A model generated the notes under the pieces. The model was not told the origin of the DNA. It saw nothing but the letters and a program-made list of their open reading frames with translations, and ran no database searches. This document shows, piece after piece, positions 48,388 through 58,796 of a stretch of 64,000 nucleotides of DNA (the first letter of the stretch is position 1; each line of letters begins with the position of its first letter). Source of the DNA: PALSA-555 sp963821325 (GTDB lineage: Bacteria; Actinomycetota; Acidimicrobiia; IMCC26256; PALSA-555); contig CAWGDC010000003.1 of NCBI GenBank assembly GCA_963821325.1, positions 310,001 through 374,000 of the forward strand. The letters are read 5' to 3'. The translations under genes were made by a program, and so were the position numbers.

Positions 48388-51188
48388 TTAGTTGTTCGTA
48401 CCTGCGAACTGGAGGAGCTCCGCCCGGGCGAGGCTGATTGCGCCATCGAGGGTGAGGTGGCGGCCATCGGTCCATAGCTCCGTGTACTCGTCGGCGGCAA
48501 ACGCCTGCCGGAGCTGATCGGCAAGTTGTTGTTGCATGGCTAGATCTCGCGGGGCTCCGACAATTCTGCCTTCGTCGCGTAGGTGTGCGAGTGCGCCGAG
48601 GATCCGCACCGCGGTCGCGGGCGAGCCCAGCCGGGCAAGCAAGCCGGCGATCATGGCCAAGGCGATGCTCGCGTAGTACTCGGCTCCGGCCGCGTGGTGG
48701 TGTTCCAGCGCCTCCTCGAGTGCTTGGGCGGCTGCTCCGTACTCATGCAGCCGCAAATGGGCGACGCCCTTGAAGAACAGCGCCTGGTCGGCCATCGCAG
48801 AGCTCGGGCCTCTCGAGAGCAGGATGCTCTCGTCCAGCAGGGCAATCGCGGCCTCTGGGTCCGTCCGATACCGCGCCATGCCGCCAGCTTCAAGCGCCAC
48901 GCCGAGGACGAATTCGTTGCCATGCGATCGGGCGAGCTCGATCGCCTGGTCGCCGAGCTCTCGTCCCCGATCATCGTCACCGGTCATCGAGAACATGACC
49001 GAGGCGATCGCGAGGCAGTGCGTCTCTCGGTACGGGTCGTGCGCTGAGCCGGCCGCCACCGCCGCTTGCTCGGCGAAGCGGCACGTCTCAGCAGGTCGAT
49101 TCGTTACCAAGGCCGCGACCGCTAGCCCAATCAGCGCTTCGGCGATCGGCTCGTTCCCGGCTTCAGCTGAAGCCTCGAGGCTCTCCTGCAGCAGCTCGTG
49201 TCCTTGCTCGATGAGCGACAGATGGAGTGCCATCTGCCCACCGAGCGCGGCCAGCATGGAACGCACCGGGAGCGACATTTGTGAGTCGAGCGCAAGAGCC
49301 TCCGTGATCCATGTGCGTGCGTCGCGGTAGTGACGTTGGTGCCACCAGAAGTGACCGAGGGCAAGTGTCATCCGGGTGAGCTTCGCGGGGTCGTGGTCTC
49401 GAACCCAGGTCAGCGCCGCATGCAGGTTGTCGCGCTCCTCCTCAAGCCGTTGGGTCCAGGCGATGTCATCGGTTCCAATGATGTGTGGCGCAGCTTGCTC
49501 GGCGAACTGCACGTAGTAGTCGGCATGGCGGCTGCGGACGCCGGCCGGCGCCTCGAGCTCCTCGAGACGGTCAGCGGCGTACTCGCGCATCGTGTCCAAC
49601 AAGCGGTATCGGATCGTCGCTGGGCCCTCGTCGAGCAGCACCATCGACTTCGCCACGAGCCCGCCCAGCGTGTCGAGCACCGCCAGCGCATCGGCCTCAT
49701 CGTCGGCCACGACCGCTTCGGCAGCCTCCAGCGTGAAGCCGCCCGCGAACACCGACAGACGAGCAAAGGTCACCTGCTCGGCTCCTCGAGCAGGTCGTAG
49801 GACCAGTCCACCGCGGCGCGCAGGGTTTGATGGCGAGCCAGCGCCGTACGGCGTCCCTGCGACGAGCAGCCGAAACCGCTCATCGAGTCGCTCGAGGATG
49901 CTCTGTGGGCTCATCGACTGCACCCGAGCCGCCGCAAGCTCGATCGCGAGCGGTATCCCATCCAAGCGCCGACACAAGGTGGCGATCACCCCGGCGTTGT
50001 CGTCGTTCAGCTCAAAGCCTTCGCGGGCCCGCTCGCCCGCTCGACGAACAGCCGCACCGCGTCACTGGCAAGGATGTCCCCCAGGATCCCAGCATCGCCC
50101 GTATCCGGAACCCCAAGGGGCCCCACCGCAAGCACACGCTCGCCCTCCACCCCTAGCGGCTCCCGACTGGTCGACACCACCACGATGGCCTGGCAACGCT
50201 CAGTGACGAGCTCAACGAGGCTCGCCACTGCCGCGATCACATGCTCACAGTTGTCGAGGATGATCAGCGCCCGAGCATCCCGAGCCGCTGCCACGATCGC
50301 GTCCTCGGCGGGACCCTGTCGACGATCAGGCAACCGCATCGCGCTCGCGACCGCGGCAGCCACCAGGGACGTCGTCGTCGAGCGGCGCGAGATCGACAAA
50401 CCACACCCCATCATCGAAGCGTGGCATCAGGGATGCGGCGGCCTGCAGCGCCAAACGCGTCTTGCCTACCCCGCCCACCCCGGTCAGGGTCACCACCCGG
50501 GAGCGATCCAACAACTTGGCGAACTTCCCTAACTCCTCCTCGCGGCCAATGAACTCGGTCCGCTGCGACGGCAGATTGCTCGGGATCGCATCGAGGCTCC
50601 GAAGCGGCGGGAAGTCACGCTCAAGACTCGGATGGGCGACCTGAAACACCTGCTCCGGGCGACCCAGATCCCGCAATTCGTACGAACCCAGATCAACCAG
50701 ATCCAGCCCACCGGACAGCGCGTCTCGCACCAAGTCCGCGGTCACCTGGGAACACAGGATCTGGCCCCCATGACCGATCGCCATGAGCCGCGCCGCCCGG
50801 TTCAACGCCGGCCCGAAATAGTCGCCCGACCGAAGACTGGCCGTCCCACTGTGCAGCCCCATCCGCACCCGAAGCGACCCGACCTCGCCCCACTCCTCAG
50901 CTCCCAACGCCCGCTGCGCACCGACAGCTGCCGCCACCGCATCTGGCGCAACGCGAACACGGCGTGGATGCCGTCGCCCGTCGTCTTCACCACCTGGCCG
51001 GCATGCGACTCCACGGCGCCACGAAGGATCGCGTCGTGACGAGCCAGCGGCTCCTGCATCGCCTCCCCGTGCTGCTCCCACAGCCGCGTCGAACCTTCCA
51101 GGTCCGTGAACAGAAACGTCACCGTCCCCGACGGCAGATCCGCCACCTCGACCCCCTGCGCTGAGCCCAGTACAGCACTCGACGCCAT
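48388..51188 (-). pseudogene. AfsR-like regulator 2: class III cyclase - STAND ATPase - TPR, frame-disrupted
   Basis: A paralogue of the preceding gene with the same domain order: FLFTDLEGSTRLWEQHG, VVKTTGDGIHAVF, GPALNRAARLMA; P-loop GVGGVGKTRLALQ; ALIILDNCEHV; DGIPLAIELAAARVQSM; a TPR tail ending LLQFAGTNN. The frame changes at least five times (near 50950, 50370, 50030, 49840 and 49785). The start MASSAVLG is preceded by GGGGTGGG, as in copy 1. The two differ throughout, so they are not a recent duplication. Probably one functional gene in the cell. Confidence 0.82.
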
Positions 51189-51261
51189 CCCACCCCTTCC
51201 GACCCCGTAGAGCTCCGACACACCCAGCCAAAGCGCACCGAAGGCGAGCAACTCAACGCCC

Positions 51262-51314
51262 GAGACCACTCCCAGCCTCGACAACCCGACTACCAGGCAG
51301 ATACACCCTTGCAG
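51262..51314. repeat. Repeat R3, copy B
   Basis: Matches 25471-25524. It lies about 75 bases upstream of AfsR-like gene 2 and may be part of its promoter region. Confidence 0.7.
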
Positions 51315-51503
51315 TTCACGCCCTCCCGGGCGTGAGCTGACGCGAGGTGGTAGCGCGCCAGGTAGGTGGGAGCCCTCGACCGGGAGCGCTGGTAGGAGTT
51401 CGCGAACGACGTGGCGCGCTACCTGGTAGGTCATCTGGTAGGTGCCAGGCGCATCATCGGCGTCCCCGAATGTCTGCCGTTCGAAGCCTGGGAGGCGTCG
51501 TCC

Positions 51504-51770
51504 ATGAGAGAGCTCAGCCTTGTCGGTGCCGATATCGAAAGACCTGACCCGTTCGATCTCCGCGAGTCTCACGTCCTTGCACTGTCGATCGACGAGGTCG
51601 CCACGGTCCTGCGGGTCAACCGCAAGACGGTGGTGGCGATGATCGAACGGGGTGAGCTCACCGAGGTCCGGTATGCCCGGCGTCGCTGGGTGCCGACTCA
51701 TGTACTGCGGTCGTTCCTGCTCCTGGACGGCCCTGCTCGGTCGTCCGTTGCTGGCTCGTCCAGCAGCTGA
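51504..51770 (+). CDS. Excisionase-like helix-turn-helix protein (probable Xis)
   Basis: 88 residues. The segment ALSIDEVATVLRVNRKTVVAM, followed by RGELTEVRYARRRWVPTHVL, is the winged helix of MerR/excisionase-type DNA-binding proteins. It is convergent with the integrase gene and their 3' ends overlap by 73 bases. Small size and place next to int and the attachment site support a recombination directionality factor. ATG at 51504 is preferred; the frame opens at 51411. Confidence 0.75.
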   Translation: MRELSLVGADIERPDPFDLRESHVLALSIDEVATVLRVNRKTVVAMIERGELTEVRYARRRWVPTHVLRSFLLLDGPARSSVAGSSSS

Positions 51771-52897
51771 CCAAGGATCGCCGCCGCTTCACGGTCCCGG
51801 CCGGGCAGCCAGTGCGAGTAGATGTCCAGCGTGGTGCTGGCACGGGCGTGGCCGAGGCGACCGGCGACGGTCCGCACGTCCACACCCGCGGCGATGAGCC
51901 GGGTGGCTGCGAGGTGTCGGGTTGCGTCCTTGAGACTGAAGCCCGAGAGGCCGGTGCGTCGCAGCAGCTTGTCGAAGGTCGTCGTGCAGTTGTCGGGCCG
52001 CAGCGGATGGGTTCCGCCAGGCCGGCGGGAGAACACGAACGCGTCAGCGCTCAGCTCGCCGCCGCAGGCCGTAGCGGCCGCCTGCGCCGACGCGAGGTGC
52101 TGGCGGAGCCGATCAAGGGTCCCATCGTCAAGCGCGACCGTCCGCCGGTTGTGGGTCTTGGTGGGGCGCTCCTGCACTCCCCCGTCGACGACGATGACTG
52201 CCCGCTCGATGGTGACCGTCCTCGCGTCCACGTCGACGTCGCGCCAACGCAGGGCGCAGAGCTCGCCGCGGCGCGCCCCGGTCGCCGCGGCGACGCGGAG
52301 CACGACTGCGAACAGCGGATCGTGGCGCTCGGCTGCATCGACGAGGCGCGCCAACTCGTCGGGACTGGGAGGTGTCACGATCGGACGGTGGACCGTCGGA
52401 GGCTCGGCCCAGCTGGCCGGGTTCCGACTGAGCCATCCCCACCGGACCGCCCGGTCGAGCGCAGCACGGGCGACCAGATGGGTCTTGAGGATCGTGGCCG
52501 GACTCAGACTCATCGCCAGCGTCGGATAGAGGTCGTCGAACGCCTTCGTGGTGAGTCGATCAAGTCGCTCGGCGCCGAGCGCGGGCTTGAGGTGCTGGCC
52601 GATGGAGGCCCGGTAGCGGGCGATCGTGGTGGGCGACAGGTCGGCCGCGATCTTGAACGACAGCCACTCGTCGAGCAGCTCGGCGAACGTGGCGGAGCCT
52701 CGCTCGACCCGCTCTGAGTCCACCGATCCAGCCTCGAGGTCGGTGAGCAGCGACCGGAGGGCTCGCTGGGCCTCTGCTTTGGAACCGTGCACGGTGAGCG
52801 ACTTCTGGCGGTACCGGCCGGTCCGGGGGTCGCGACCGAGCGCGACCCTGATCTCGTAACGCTTCCCGGGCACCTTGGCCCGGATGCTGCCTCGCAC
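51698..52897 (-). CDS. Tyrosine recombinase/integrase of the island
   Basis: 399 residues: arm-binding domain, core-binding domain (about 65-160) and catalytic domain. Catalytic residues seen: Arg in TGARRGELCAL, Lys in PTKTHNRRTV, second Arg in DATRHLAATRL, His in GRLGHARAST and the Tyr nucleophile in LDIYSHW. The usual His of the H-x-x-R box is Asp here (D-A-T-R). Its start lies 93 bases from the tRNA-Val gene whose 3' end is the attachment core. It should integrate and, with the convergent Xis-like protein, excise the block. Confidence 0.94.
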   Translation of the reverse strand: MRGSIRAKVPGKRYEIRVALGRDPRTGRYRQKSLTVHGSKAEAQRALRSLLTDLEAGSVDSERVERGSATFAELLDEWLSFKIAADLSPTTIARYRASIGQHLKPALGAERLDRLTTKAFDDLYPTLAMSLSPATILKTHLVARAALDRAVRWGWLSRNPASWAEPPTVHRPIVTPPSPDELARLVDAAERHDPLFAVVLRVAAATGARRGELCALRWRDVDVDARTVTIERAVIVVDGGVQERPTKTHNRRTVALDDGTLDRLRQHLASAQAAATACGGELSADAFVFSRRPGGTHPLRPDNCTTTFDKLLRRTGLSGFSLKDATRHLAATRLIAAGVDVRTVAGRLGHARASTTLDIYSHWLPGRDREAAAILGQLLDEPATDDRAGPSRSRNDRST

Positions 52898-52930
52898 ATC
52901 CCCTCCAGACGATTCTGGGATCGTTCTGGG

Positions 52931-53031
52931 ACGCGAGGAACCGCGATTCGGGGACGGGGACGGCGCAGGTCCCTGACCTGCGCCGATGCGTGGGCGCTAC
53001 TGGTTTCGAACCAGTGACCTCTGCCGTGTGA
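52931..53031. repeat. Right attachment repeat (att4) overlapping tRNA-Val
   Basis: Partner of 11271-11371 with 95 of 101 bases identical. Includes the 3' 41 bases of the tRNA and the 60 bases between it and the integrase gene. Confidence 0.9.
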
Positions 53032-53062
53032 AGGCAGCGCTCTCCCGCTGAGCTAAGCGCCC
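52991..53062 (-). tRNA. tRNA-Val (anticodon CAC)
   Basis: The minus strand gives a full cloverleaf: acceptor GGGCGCT/AGCGCCC plus discriminator A, D-arm GCTCAGCGGGAGAGC, anticodon stem CTGCC/GGCAG with loop TTCACAC, and T-arm ACTGG-TTCGAAA-CCAGT. CCA is not encoded. It is the integration target: element insertion restores its 3' end, so the gene stays functional. Confidence 0.97.
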
Positions 53063-53330
53063 GACTGTCAGGGTGGGACCGCGCATTGTAGGGGTGGCTG
53101 GGCGACGGGCCTCGGCCGGGTGGAGCGGCTCGGCGGCGATGGCGGGCTGCGCCTCGTGGGCTGGCGGGCTGCGGTGGGGACCCGGCGCGGTCCAGGGTTC
53201 TTGGGGGATGAGCCGACACGCGGGAGCCCCGACGCGTGGGAGAATGGGGTCGTTGGGACCTCGGTGCCGGCGCCGCCGCGCCTGAGCCGCCGGAGGGACG
53301 GGCCGAGGTCCGTGAGAGGTAGGTGACCAG

Positions 53331-53741
53331 GTGCCCAGGAAGGGACGTGCTCGCCGGTTCCGCGAGGCCCGCGAGCTCAAGCAGGGCTTCGACGACGGCC
53401 TGTTCTCCGAGTCGGACCGGACGCTGGCCGACCTCGAGGAGACCGACGACGACGACTCGGCGTGGGCGGACGAGGCCGACGATCACGGCGAGGAGTGGGA
53501 CGAGGACGACCCGCTCCGGATCGACGAGCGGGGGCGTAGGCCCCGCGCGACGAACGCGGGGCAGTCTCAGGTCGTCCGCGGGTCGGGCCGGTCGGGGTCG
53601 AGGTCGAAGCGGCGGATCGCCTCGGCGACCCGCTCGCCCTTCAGGTCGCCTCGGCGGGCCAGCGATTCGAGCACGGCGACGACGAGGTGGGCGGCATCGA
53701 CCTCGAAGTGGCGTCGCAGCGCCATCCGGGTGTCGGAGTAG
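53331..53741 (+). CDS. Small acidic protein, C-terminus uncertain
   Basis: The first 70 residues look real: a basic start (VPRKGRARRFREARELKQGF) and then a very acidic stretch (LEETDDDDSAWADEADDHG, EEWDEDD). After about 53530 the frame runs into the hairpin and the antisense of aceE and looks non-coding. A TAG in another frame at 53537, directly before the hairpin, suggests that an indel hides the true stop and the protein has about 69 residues. GTG start with AGGTAGGTG upstream. Function unknown. Confidence 0.45.
   Translation: MPRKGRARRFREARELKQGFDDGLFSESDRTLADLEETDDDDSAWADEADDHGEEWDEDDPLRIDERGRRPRATNAGQSQVVRGSGRSGSRSKRRIASATRSPFRSPRRASDSSTATTRWAASTSKWRRSAIRVSE
53540..53562. terminator. 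Hairpin between convergent genes
   Basis: GCCCCGCG-N7-CGCGGGGC, a perfect 8-bp stem, lies 4 bases past the aceE stop and at the presumed end of the acidic-protein gene. A likely bidirectional terminator, although it lacks a U-tract. Confidence 0.6.
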
Positions 53742-56258
53742 CCGAAGCCGTCGGTGCCGAGTGACACGAACGAGCGGCGGCACGAACCGGGCGATCTGGT
53801 CCGGGACGGCCTTGACGAAGTCGGTCACTGCCACGATCGGGCCGTCGACGTCGCCCAGGCACTGCGTCACGTACGGCACCTCCGGCGCGTCGGTGGGATG
53901 GAGGCGGTTCCAGCGCTCGACGCCGAGCGCCTCGTCGCGCAGCACCTTGTAGCTGGTGGCGCTCCACACGTCGGCGGCGACGTTGAACTCCTCGGCGAGC
54001 GTGACCTGCGCGTCGAGCGCCGCCAGCATCGCCGTGCCGCTCGCCACGATTTGCGCGTGGTGCTTGCGGTCGCGGGCGGCCGGGCCGGAAGCGGTAGAGG
54101 CCGCGCGACAATGCCGTCCTCGACGCCGTCGGGCATGGCCGGCATGGGGTACGTCTCGTTGTACAGCGTGAGGTAGTAGAAGCAGTCCTCGGGTTCCGGG
54201 CCGTACATGCGCTCGATGCCGTCGCGGACGATCACAGCCATCTCGTACGCGAACGCCGGCGTCGTAGGCGTGGCAGTTCGGGTACGCGGCGGCGTACAGG
54301 TGGCTCTGGCCGTCGCAGTGCTGCAGCCCTTCCCCGGCGAGGGTGGTGCGTCCCGCGGTGGCGCCGAGCAGGAACCCGCGGCCGCGCTGGTCCCCGAAGC
54401 TCCAGATCAGGTCGCCGACGCGCTGGAAGCCGAACATCGAATAGAAGATGAAGAAGGGGATCATCGGCTCGCCCCAGGTCGCGTAGGCGGTGCCTGCTGC
54501 GGTGCAGCTCGCCATCGACCCGGCTTCGGTGATGCCCTCCTCGAGCAGCCGGCCGGTGCGGGATTCCTGGTAGGAGAGGAGCAGCGCGGCGTCGACGGGC
54601 TCGTAGGACTGGCCGAACGGCGCGTAGATCTGCACCTCGCGGAAGAGCGCGTCGAGCCCGAAGGTGCGGGCCTCGTCGGGGATGATCGGCACGACCCGCC
54701 GTCCGAGCTGCGGGTGGCGCAGCAGGTTGCGCAGCAGCCGGGCGAAGGCGGTGGTGGTCGAAGCCTGGATCCTCTCGCCGGTCCCGGCGAGCAGGTCGGC
54801 GTAGGTGGCCGGCTCGGGCAGCGCGATCGACCGGCGGCGCACGACGCGCTCGGGCAGGTATCCGTGGAGCGCGCGGCGACGGGCGATGAGGTACTCGTGC
54901 TCCGCTGAGCCGACGCCGGGGTGGTAGTAGGGCGGGTCGCCTTCCTCGAGGTCGCTGTCCGGGATGGGGAGGAAGAGGCGGTCCCGGAAGCGCTTCAGGG
55001 ACGCGACGTCGAGCTTCTTGACCTGATGCGTGGCGTTGCGCGCCTCGAGCCCTTCGCCGAGGGTCCAGCCCTTGATGGTCTTCGCGAGGATCACCGTGGG
55101 GCTGCCGCGGTGCTCGACCGCCAGCTTGTAGGCCGAGTACAGCTTTCGGTAGTCGTGCCCGCCGCGGGGGAGGCGCTGGAGGTCCTCGTCGGTCAGATGC
55201 TCGACGAGGGCGCGCAGGCGCGGGTCCGGCCCGAAGAAGTGCTCTCGGATGTACGCGCCGCTCTCGACGGCGTACTTCTGGAACTCGCCGTCGACGGTGG
55301 TGTTCATCTGGTTGACGAGCACCCCGTCGACGTCGCGGGCGAGCAGCTCGTCCCACCCGCGACCCCAGATAACCTTGATGACGTTCCACCCGGCACCGTG
55401 GAACGTCGCTTCGAGCTCCTGGATGATCTTGCCGTTGCCGCGCACGGGCCCGTCGAGGCGCTGCAGGTTGCAGTTGACGACGAAGATCAGGTTGTCGAGC
55501 TGCTCGCGTGCGGCGATCGAGAGGCCGGCCATCGCCTCGGGCTCGTCCATCTCACCGTCGCCGACGAAGCACCACACCTTCGCCTCGCTGGTGTCGACGA
55601 TCTCGTGGTGCAGCAGGTAGCGGTTGAAGCGGGCCTGGTAGATGGCGTTGAGCGGCCCGAGCCCCATCGACACGGTCGGGAACTCCCAGAACTCGGGGAG
55701 GCGCCGCGGGTGCGGGTAGCTCGGCAGGCCGCCCCCGAAGACCTCACGGCGGAACCGGTCGAGCTGCTCCTCGTCGAGGCGCCCCTCCAGGAACGCGCGG
55801 GCATAGATCCCGGGTGCGGCGTGCCCTTGCACGAACACCTGGTCGCCGAAGCCGCCGTCGCTCTTGCCGTGGAAGAAGTGGTTGAACCCGACGTCGTAGA
55901 GCGCGGCCGCGGACGCGAATGTGGAGAGGTGGCCGCCGAGCCCGTCGAAGCGGCGGTTGGAGCGATCCACCATCGCCATCGCGTTCCAGCGGATCGCGGC
56001 GCGGATGCGCTTCTCGAGCGCTTCGTCGCCGGGGAACCACGGCTCCTGCTCCGGCGGGATGGTGTTGATGTAGTCGGTGGTCACCATCGCCGGGACCCCG
56101 ACGCCTTGCTCCCGGGCGCGCTCCATGAGTCGGGCGAGCAGGTAGCGGGCCCGGGCGCGGCCCCGGACGTCAATGACCGAGTCGAGCGAGTCGAGCCACT
56201 CGGTCGTCTCGCTCGGATCGATGTCCGGCAGCTGATGCACGAACCCGTCGATCAGCAT
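53567..56258 (-). pseudogene. aceE: Pyruvate dehydrogenase E1 component, homodimeric type, frame-disrupted
   Basis: Decarboxylates pyruvate and passes the acetyl group to the E2 lipoyl domain. About 895 residues after repair, the normal length. The ThDP-binding motif GDGEMDEPEAMAGL...VNCNLQRLDGPVRGNG is intact, as are TTDYINTIPPE, FHGAGWNVIKVIWG and the C-terminal SFVSLGTDGFGYSDTR. Three frame changes (about 54262, 54112 and 53775) are each repaired by deleting one base. As a single-copy housekeeping gene this is unlikely to be dead, which argues for sequence error. It lies just outside the island beside tRNA-Val. Confidence 0.92.
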
Positions 56259-56365
56259 CCGCTCTCCATCGACTCGGCTTGCCCCACGATACGGCGTCCA
56301 TCACCGCATCGGCCCACCATGCGCCCCGGCCGCGCCGACGGGTGCGGGGGGTCGCCCTCGTCCAA

Positions 56366-57646
56366 CTAGTGGGCAGCGAAGAGCGCGAAGAAGTCCCGCT
56401 CGCCGGGCGTCAGGTAGTGGTCCTCGGGCCGGACCATGGTGTCTAGGAGCTTGACCCCATGGACGTCGGTCGGGTCAGGGCTGTTCTGGGCAAACGTGAA
56501 CGCCGACACCCAGTCGGTGTTGATGTCGAGCTCCATCGCCCGGACCGCGCCGGCCCGCTGCAGCAGGATGGCGAGCGACTCGATGCTCAAGCCGGGACCG
56601 CCGACGTAGATCAGCGCGCCGCTGGCGTCGGTGCCGACGCCGGAGCGCCAGACGTAGAGGCTGTTGCCGAGGGTCGCGCCCCACTTGCTGTTCGAGTCGC
56701 TCGCGAGGCCGGGCTCGAGCTGCCCGTTGTCGACGAGCAGCGCCAGGTTCTGGCGGACGGTGCTGATCGTGGGGCCCAGCGTGAAGTCTCGACCCCACAG
56801 CCCGACGGTCGCTCGGCCCGACGTGTCGATGACGAGGGACGCGACGCCGTTCACCAAGGGGTGGATCTGCTGGCCGAAGTTGTAGTAGCCGCCACGGGAG
56901 TCGCTGATCTTGAAGCCGGAGTTGAACGCCGCGACGAGCGCAGCACGCTGCGCGACGGGGACCTCGGCGCCATACGGGTTCGGGCCGCCGGGCTCGAGGG
57001 TGCCGGGCACCAGCGTCGCCTTCAACAGGTTGGTGTCCATCCACATCGCGGCCGCGACCAGGCTGGTGTGGAGCGCGTCGGGCCGGAAGTACGTCGTGTA
57101 GACGGCGGGGATGCCGGCGACGGCGCGCCCGGTCGGCTGCCAGACCCCTTCGCCGGGGAGCGGCGTGGTGACGACAGGCTGCATGTTCACGGGTGGTGGG
57201 AAGTGCGCGACGGCGACCGGCGCGTTGCTGCGGGCCCGGGCGTTGCCGCTGACCGCCCCGGCCTTCGGCAGCCCGTTCTTGGGCTTCCCGCCGATCGGCG
57301 GCGGGTTGTTGGCGTAGTACCAGTGCTCGACGGTATTGACGACGCCGTTCATCCCGTTGCCCTTGAGCCACTCGATGCTGCGCAGGCTGACGGGGTCGGA
57401 CCCGGTGGCGGTGATGGCGCGGTAGTACGACACGAGGGCGGGGAGCAGCAGCACGACGAGGGCGCCCGCGACGATGCGGCGCACGAGGCGGTGGCGACGC
57501 CGACGGTCTCGGACGCGCGCCGCCTCGGCGACCTCGCGGCCTCGACGGCGCGGCGGTGGGACCGCCGGCCCGGATTGGCCGCGGACGCGCCCGTGCGGCT
57601 GCGTGGGCGCATCGGCGCTGACCGCGTCATGCCGGATCGTGCTCAT
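56366..57646 (-). CDS. Phosphodiester glycosidase (DUF2233) family protein, membrane-anchored
   Basis: 426 residues. A basic cytoplasmic N-terminus, one membrane helix (about 58-74, IVAGALVVLLLPALVSY) and a large outer domain with AAFNSGFKISDSRGGYYNF and AMELDINTDWVSAF, which match the NAGPA/phosphodiester glycosidase fold. May remove or cleave glycan phosphodiesters in the envelope; in-family evidence only. The frame is intact and the gene reads in the same direction as the UbiA enzyme upstream. Confidence 0.82.
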   Translation of the reverse strand: MSTIRHDAVSADAPTQPHGRVRGQSGPAVPPPRRRGREVAEAARVRDRRRRHRLVRRIVAGALVVLLLPALVSYYRAITATGSDPVSLRSIEWLKGNGMNGVVNTVEHWYYANNPPPIGGKPKNGLPKAGAVSGNARARSNAPVAVAHFPPPVNMQPVVTTPLPGEGVWQPTGRAVAGIPAVYTTYFRPDALHTSLVAAAMWMDTNLLKATLVPGTLEPGGPNPYGAEVPVAQRAALVAAFNSGFKISDSRGGYYNFGQQIHPLVNGVASLVIDTSGRATVGLWGRDFTLGPTISTVRQNLALLVDNGQLEPGLASDSNSKWGATLGNSLYVWRSGVGTDASGALIYVGGPGLSIESLAILLQRAGAVRAMELDINTDWVSAFTFAQNSPDPTDVHGVKLLDTMVRPEDHYLTPGERDFFALFAAH

Positions 57647-57781
57647 CGAGGCCGTGCTTTGGGGTGGCGGGGCAGCGTTGCCCAGATCCGGGGTCGGGCC
57701 CCGGGGCGTACCCGCGGGGTGAGCCTACCGGCCGGGGTTCGTCGGGAGCGCGCCACGGGCGGGCGGGGCGCCTGGGTCACC

Positions 57782-58699
57782 TCAGCCGCTGACACCGATC
57801 GCGAAGGTGATGAGCCAGAGCACCCCGAGGACCTGCAGCATCCGATCCTCGAACATGATCTCCTCGGGGGCGCCCCCGCCGCCTTGCTCGGCGATGAAGG
57901 CGTACCGAAGCATCGCCAGGACGAAGGGGACGATCGAGGCGCGGAACCACAGCACGTCGCCGACGCGGGACGCGACCTCGAAGCTCCACAGGCAGTAGGC
58001 GGTGATGGTGACGCTGGCCCCGACCGAGCGGACGAACCCGAGGAACCCGGGCGAGTACTCGTCGAGGGTGGCGCGATGGGCGCCCGAGCCGGAGCCGAGC
58101 TCGACCTGTTCGGCGTGGCGCTTGCCGGTGACGATGAACAGGGAGCCGGCGCCGGCGACGATGAGGAACCAGTTGGAGATGGGGACGTTCGTGGCGATCC
58201 CGCCGGCGACGGCCCGGAGCACGAACCCGGCGGCGACCGCCCCAAGGTCGATGACCGGCTCGTGCTTGAGCCAGATGCTGTACGAGACGGTGAGCGCGGC
58301 GTAGCCGGCGATGACCGCGGCGAGCTCGCCATGGTTGATCGGGGCGGCCATGGCGATGCCGACCACGATCAGGAGCGCCGCGGTCCATTTCGCGGTGCGG
58401 ACACTCAGCGCGCCGCTGGCCACCGGCCGGTTGCGCTTCACCGGGTGGCTGCGGTCGGCGTCGGCGTCAAGCGCGTCGTTGAGGAAGTAGGTGCCGCTCG
58501 CCGCGAAGCACAAGGCGACGAACGCGACGGCGGTGCGGCCGAGCTGGCCGGCGTTCGTGAGCACGCCGGCAGCGCCGGGCGCCGCGACGACCAGCAGGTT
58601 CTTGACCCACTGCTTCGGCCGGGCGGTGCGCACGAAGGCGCTCAGGTTCGAGGGGTTCGGAGGCTCGACCTCACGTGAGCGCTTCGAGGCCACAGCCAC
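57782..58699 (-). CDS. Decaprenyl-phosphate phosphoribosyltransferase-like UbiA prenyltransferase
   Basis: 305 residues with about eight membrane segments. The first Asp-rich motif NDALDADADRSHPVKRNRP is the version typical of the phosphoribosyl-transferring UbiA branch (Rv3806c-like), which makes decaprenyl-phosphoryl-5-phosphoribose, the precursor of arabinan donors. The second Asp-rich region lies in GKRHAEQVELG...RATLDEYS. GTG at 58699 is chosen; a longer frame upstream is not membrane-like. Its presence suggests an arabinose-containing wall polymer. Confidence 0.9.
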   Translation of the reverse strand: MAVASKRSREVEPPNPSNLSAFVRTARPKQWVKNLLVVAAPGAAGVLTNAGQLGRTAVAFVALCFAASGTYFLNDALDADADRSHPVKRNRPVASGALSVRTAKWTAALLIVVGIAMAAPINHGELAAVIAGYAALTVSYSIWLKHEPVIDLGAVAAGFVLRAVAGGIATNVPISNWFLIVAGAGSLFIVTGKRHAEQVELGSGSGAHRATLDEYSPGFLGFVRSVGASVTITAYCLWSFEVASRVGDVLWFRASIVPFVLAMLRYAFIAEQGGGGAPEEIMFEDRMLQVLGVLWLITFAIGVSG

Positions 58700-58796
58700 G
58701 GCCCGTAGGGTACTAATCGGGGGCCCCGCCCTCGACGGCGGCGCGGCGCCGGTGAGCGTGGCCGGCCGACACCCGTGGGGCGGGCGAGACGCCCGG

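Noticed and set aside
52560..53566. Extension of the aceE frame beyond 53567 toward the integrase gene
   Set aside because: An artefact of the frame breaks in aceE; the true C-terminus GYSDTR...PRTT ends at 53567 and the extension crosses a tRNA gene.
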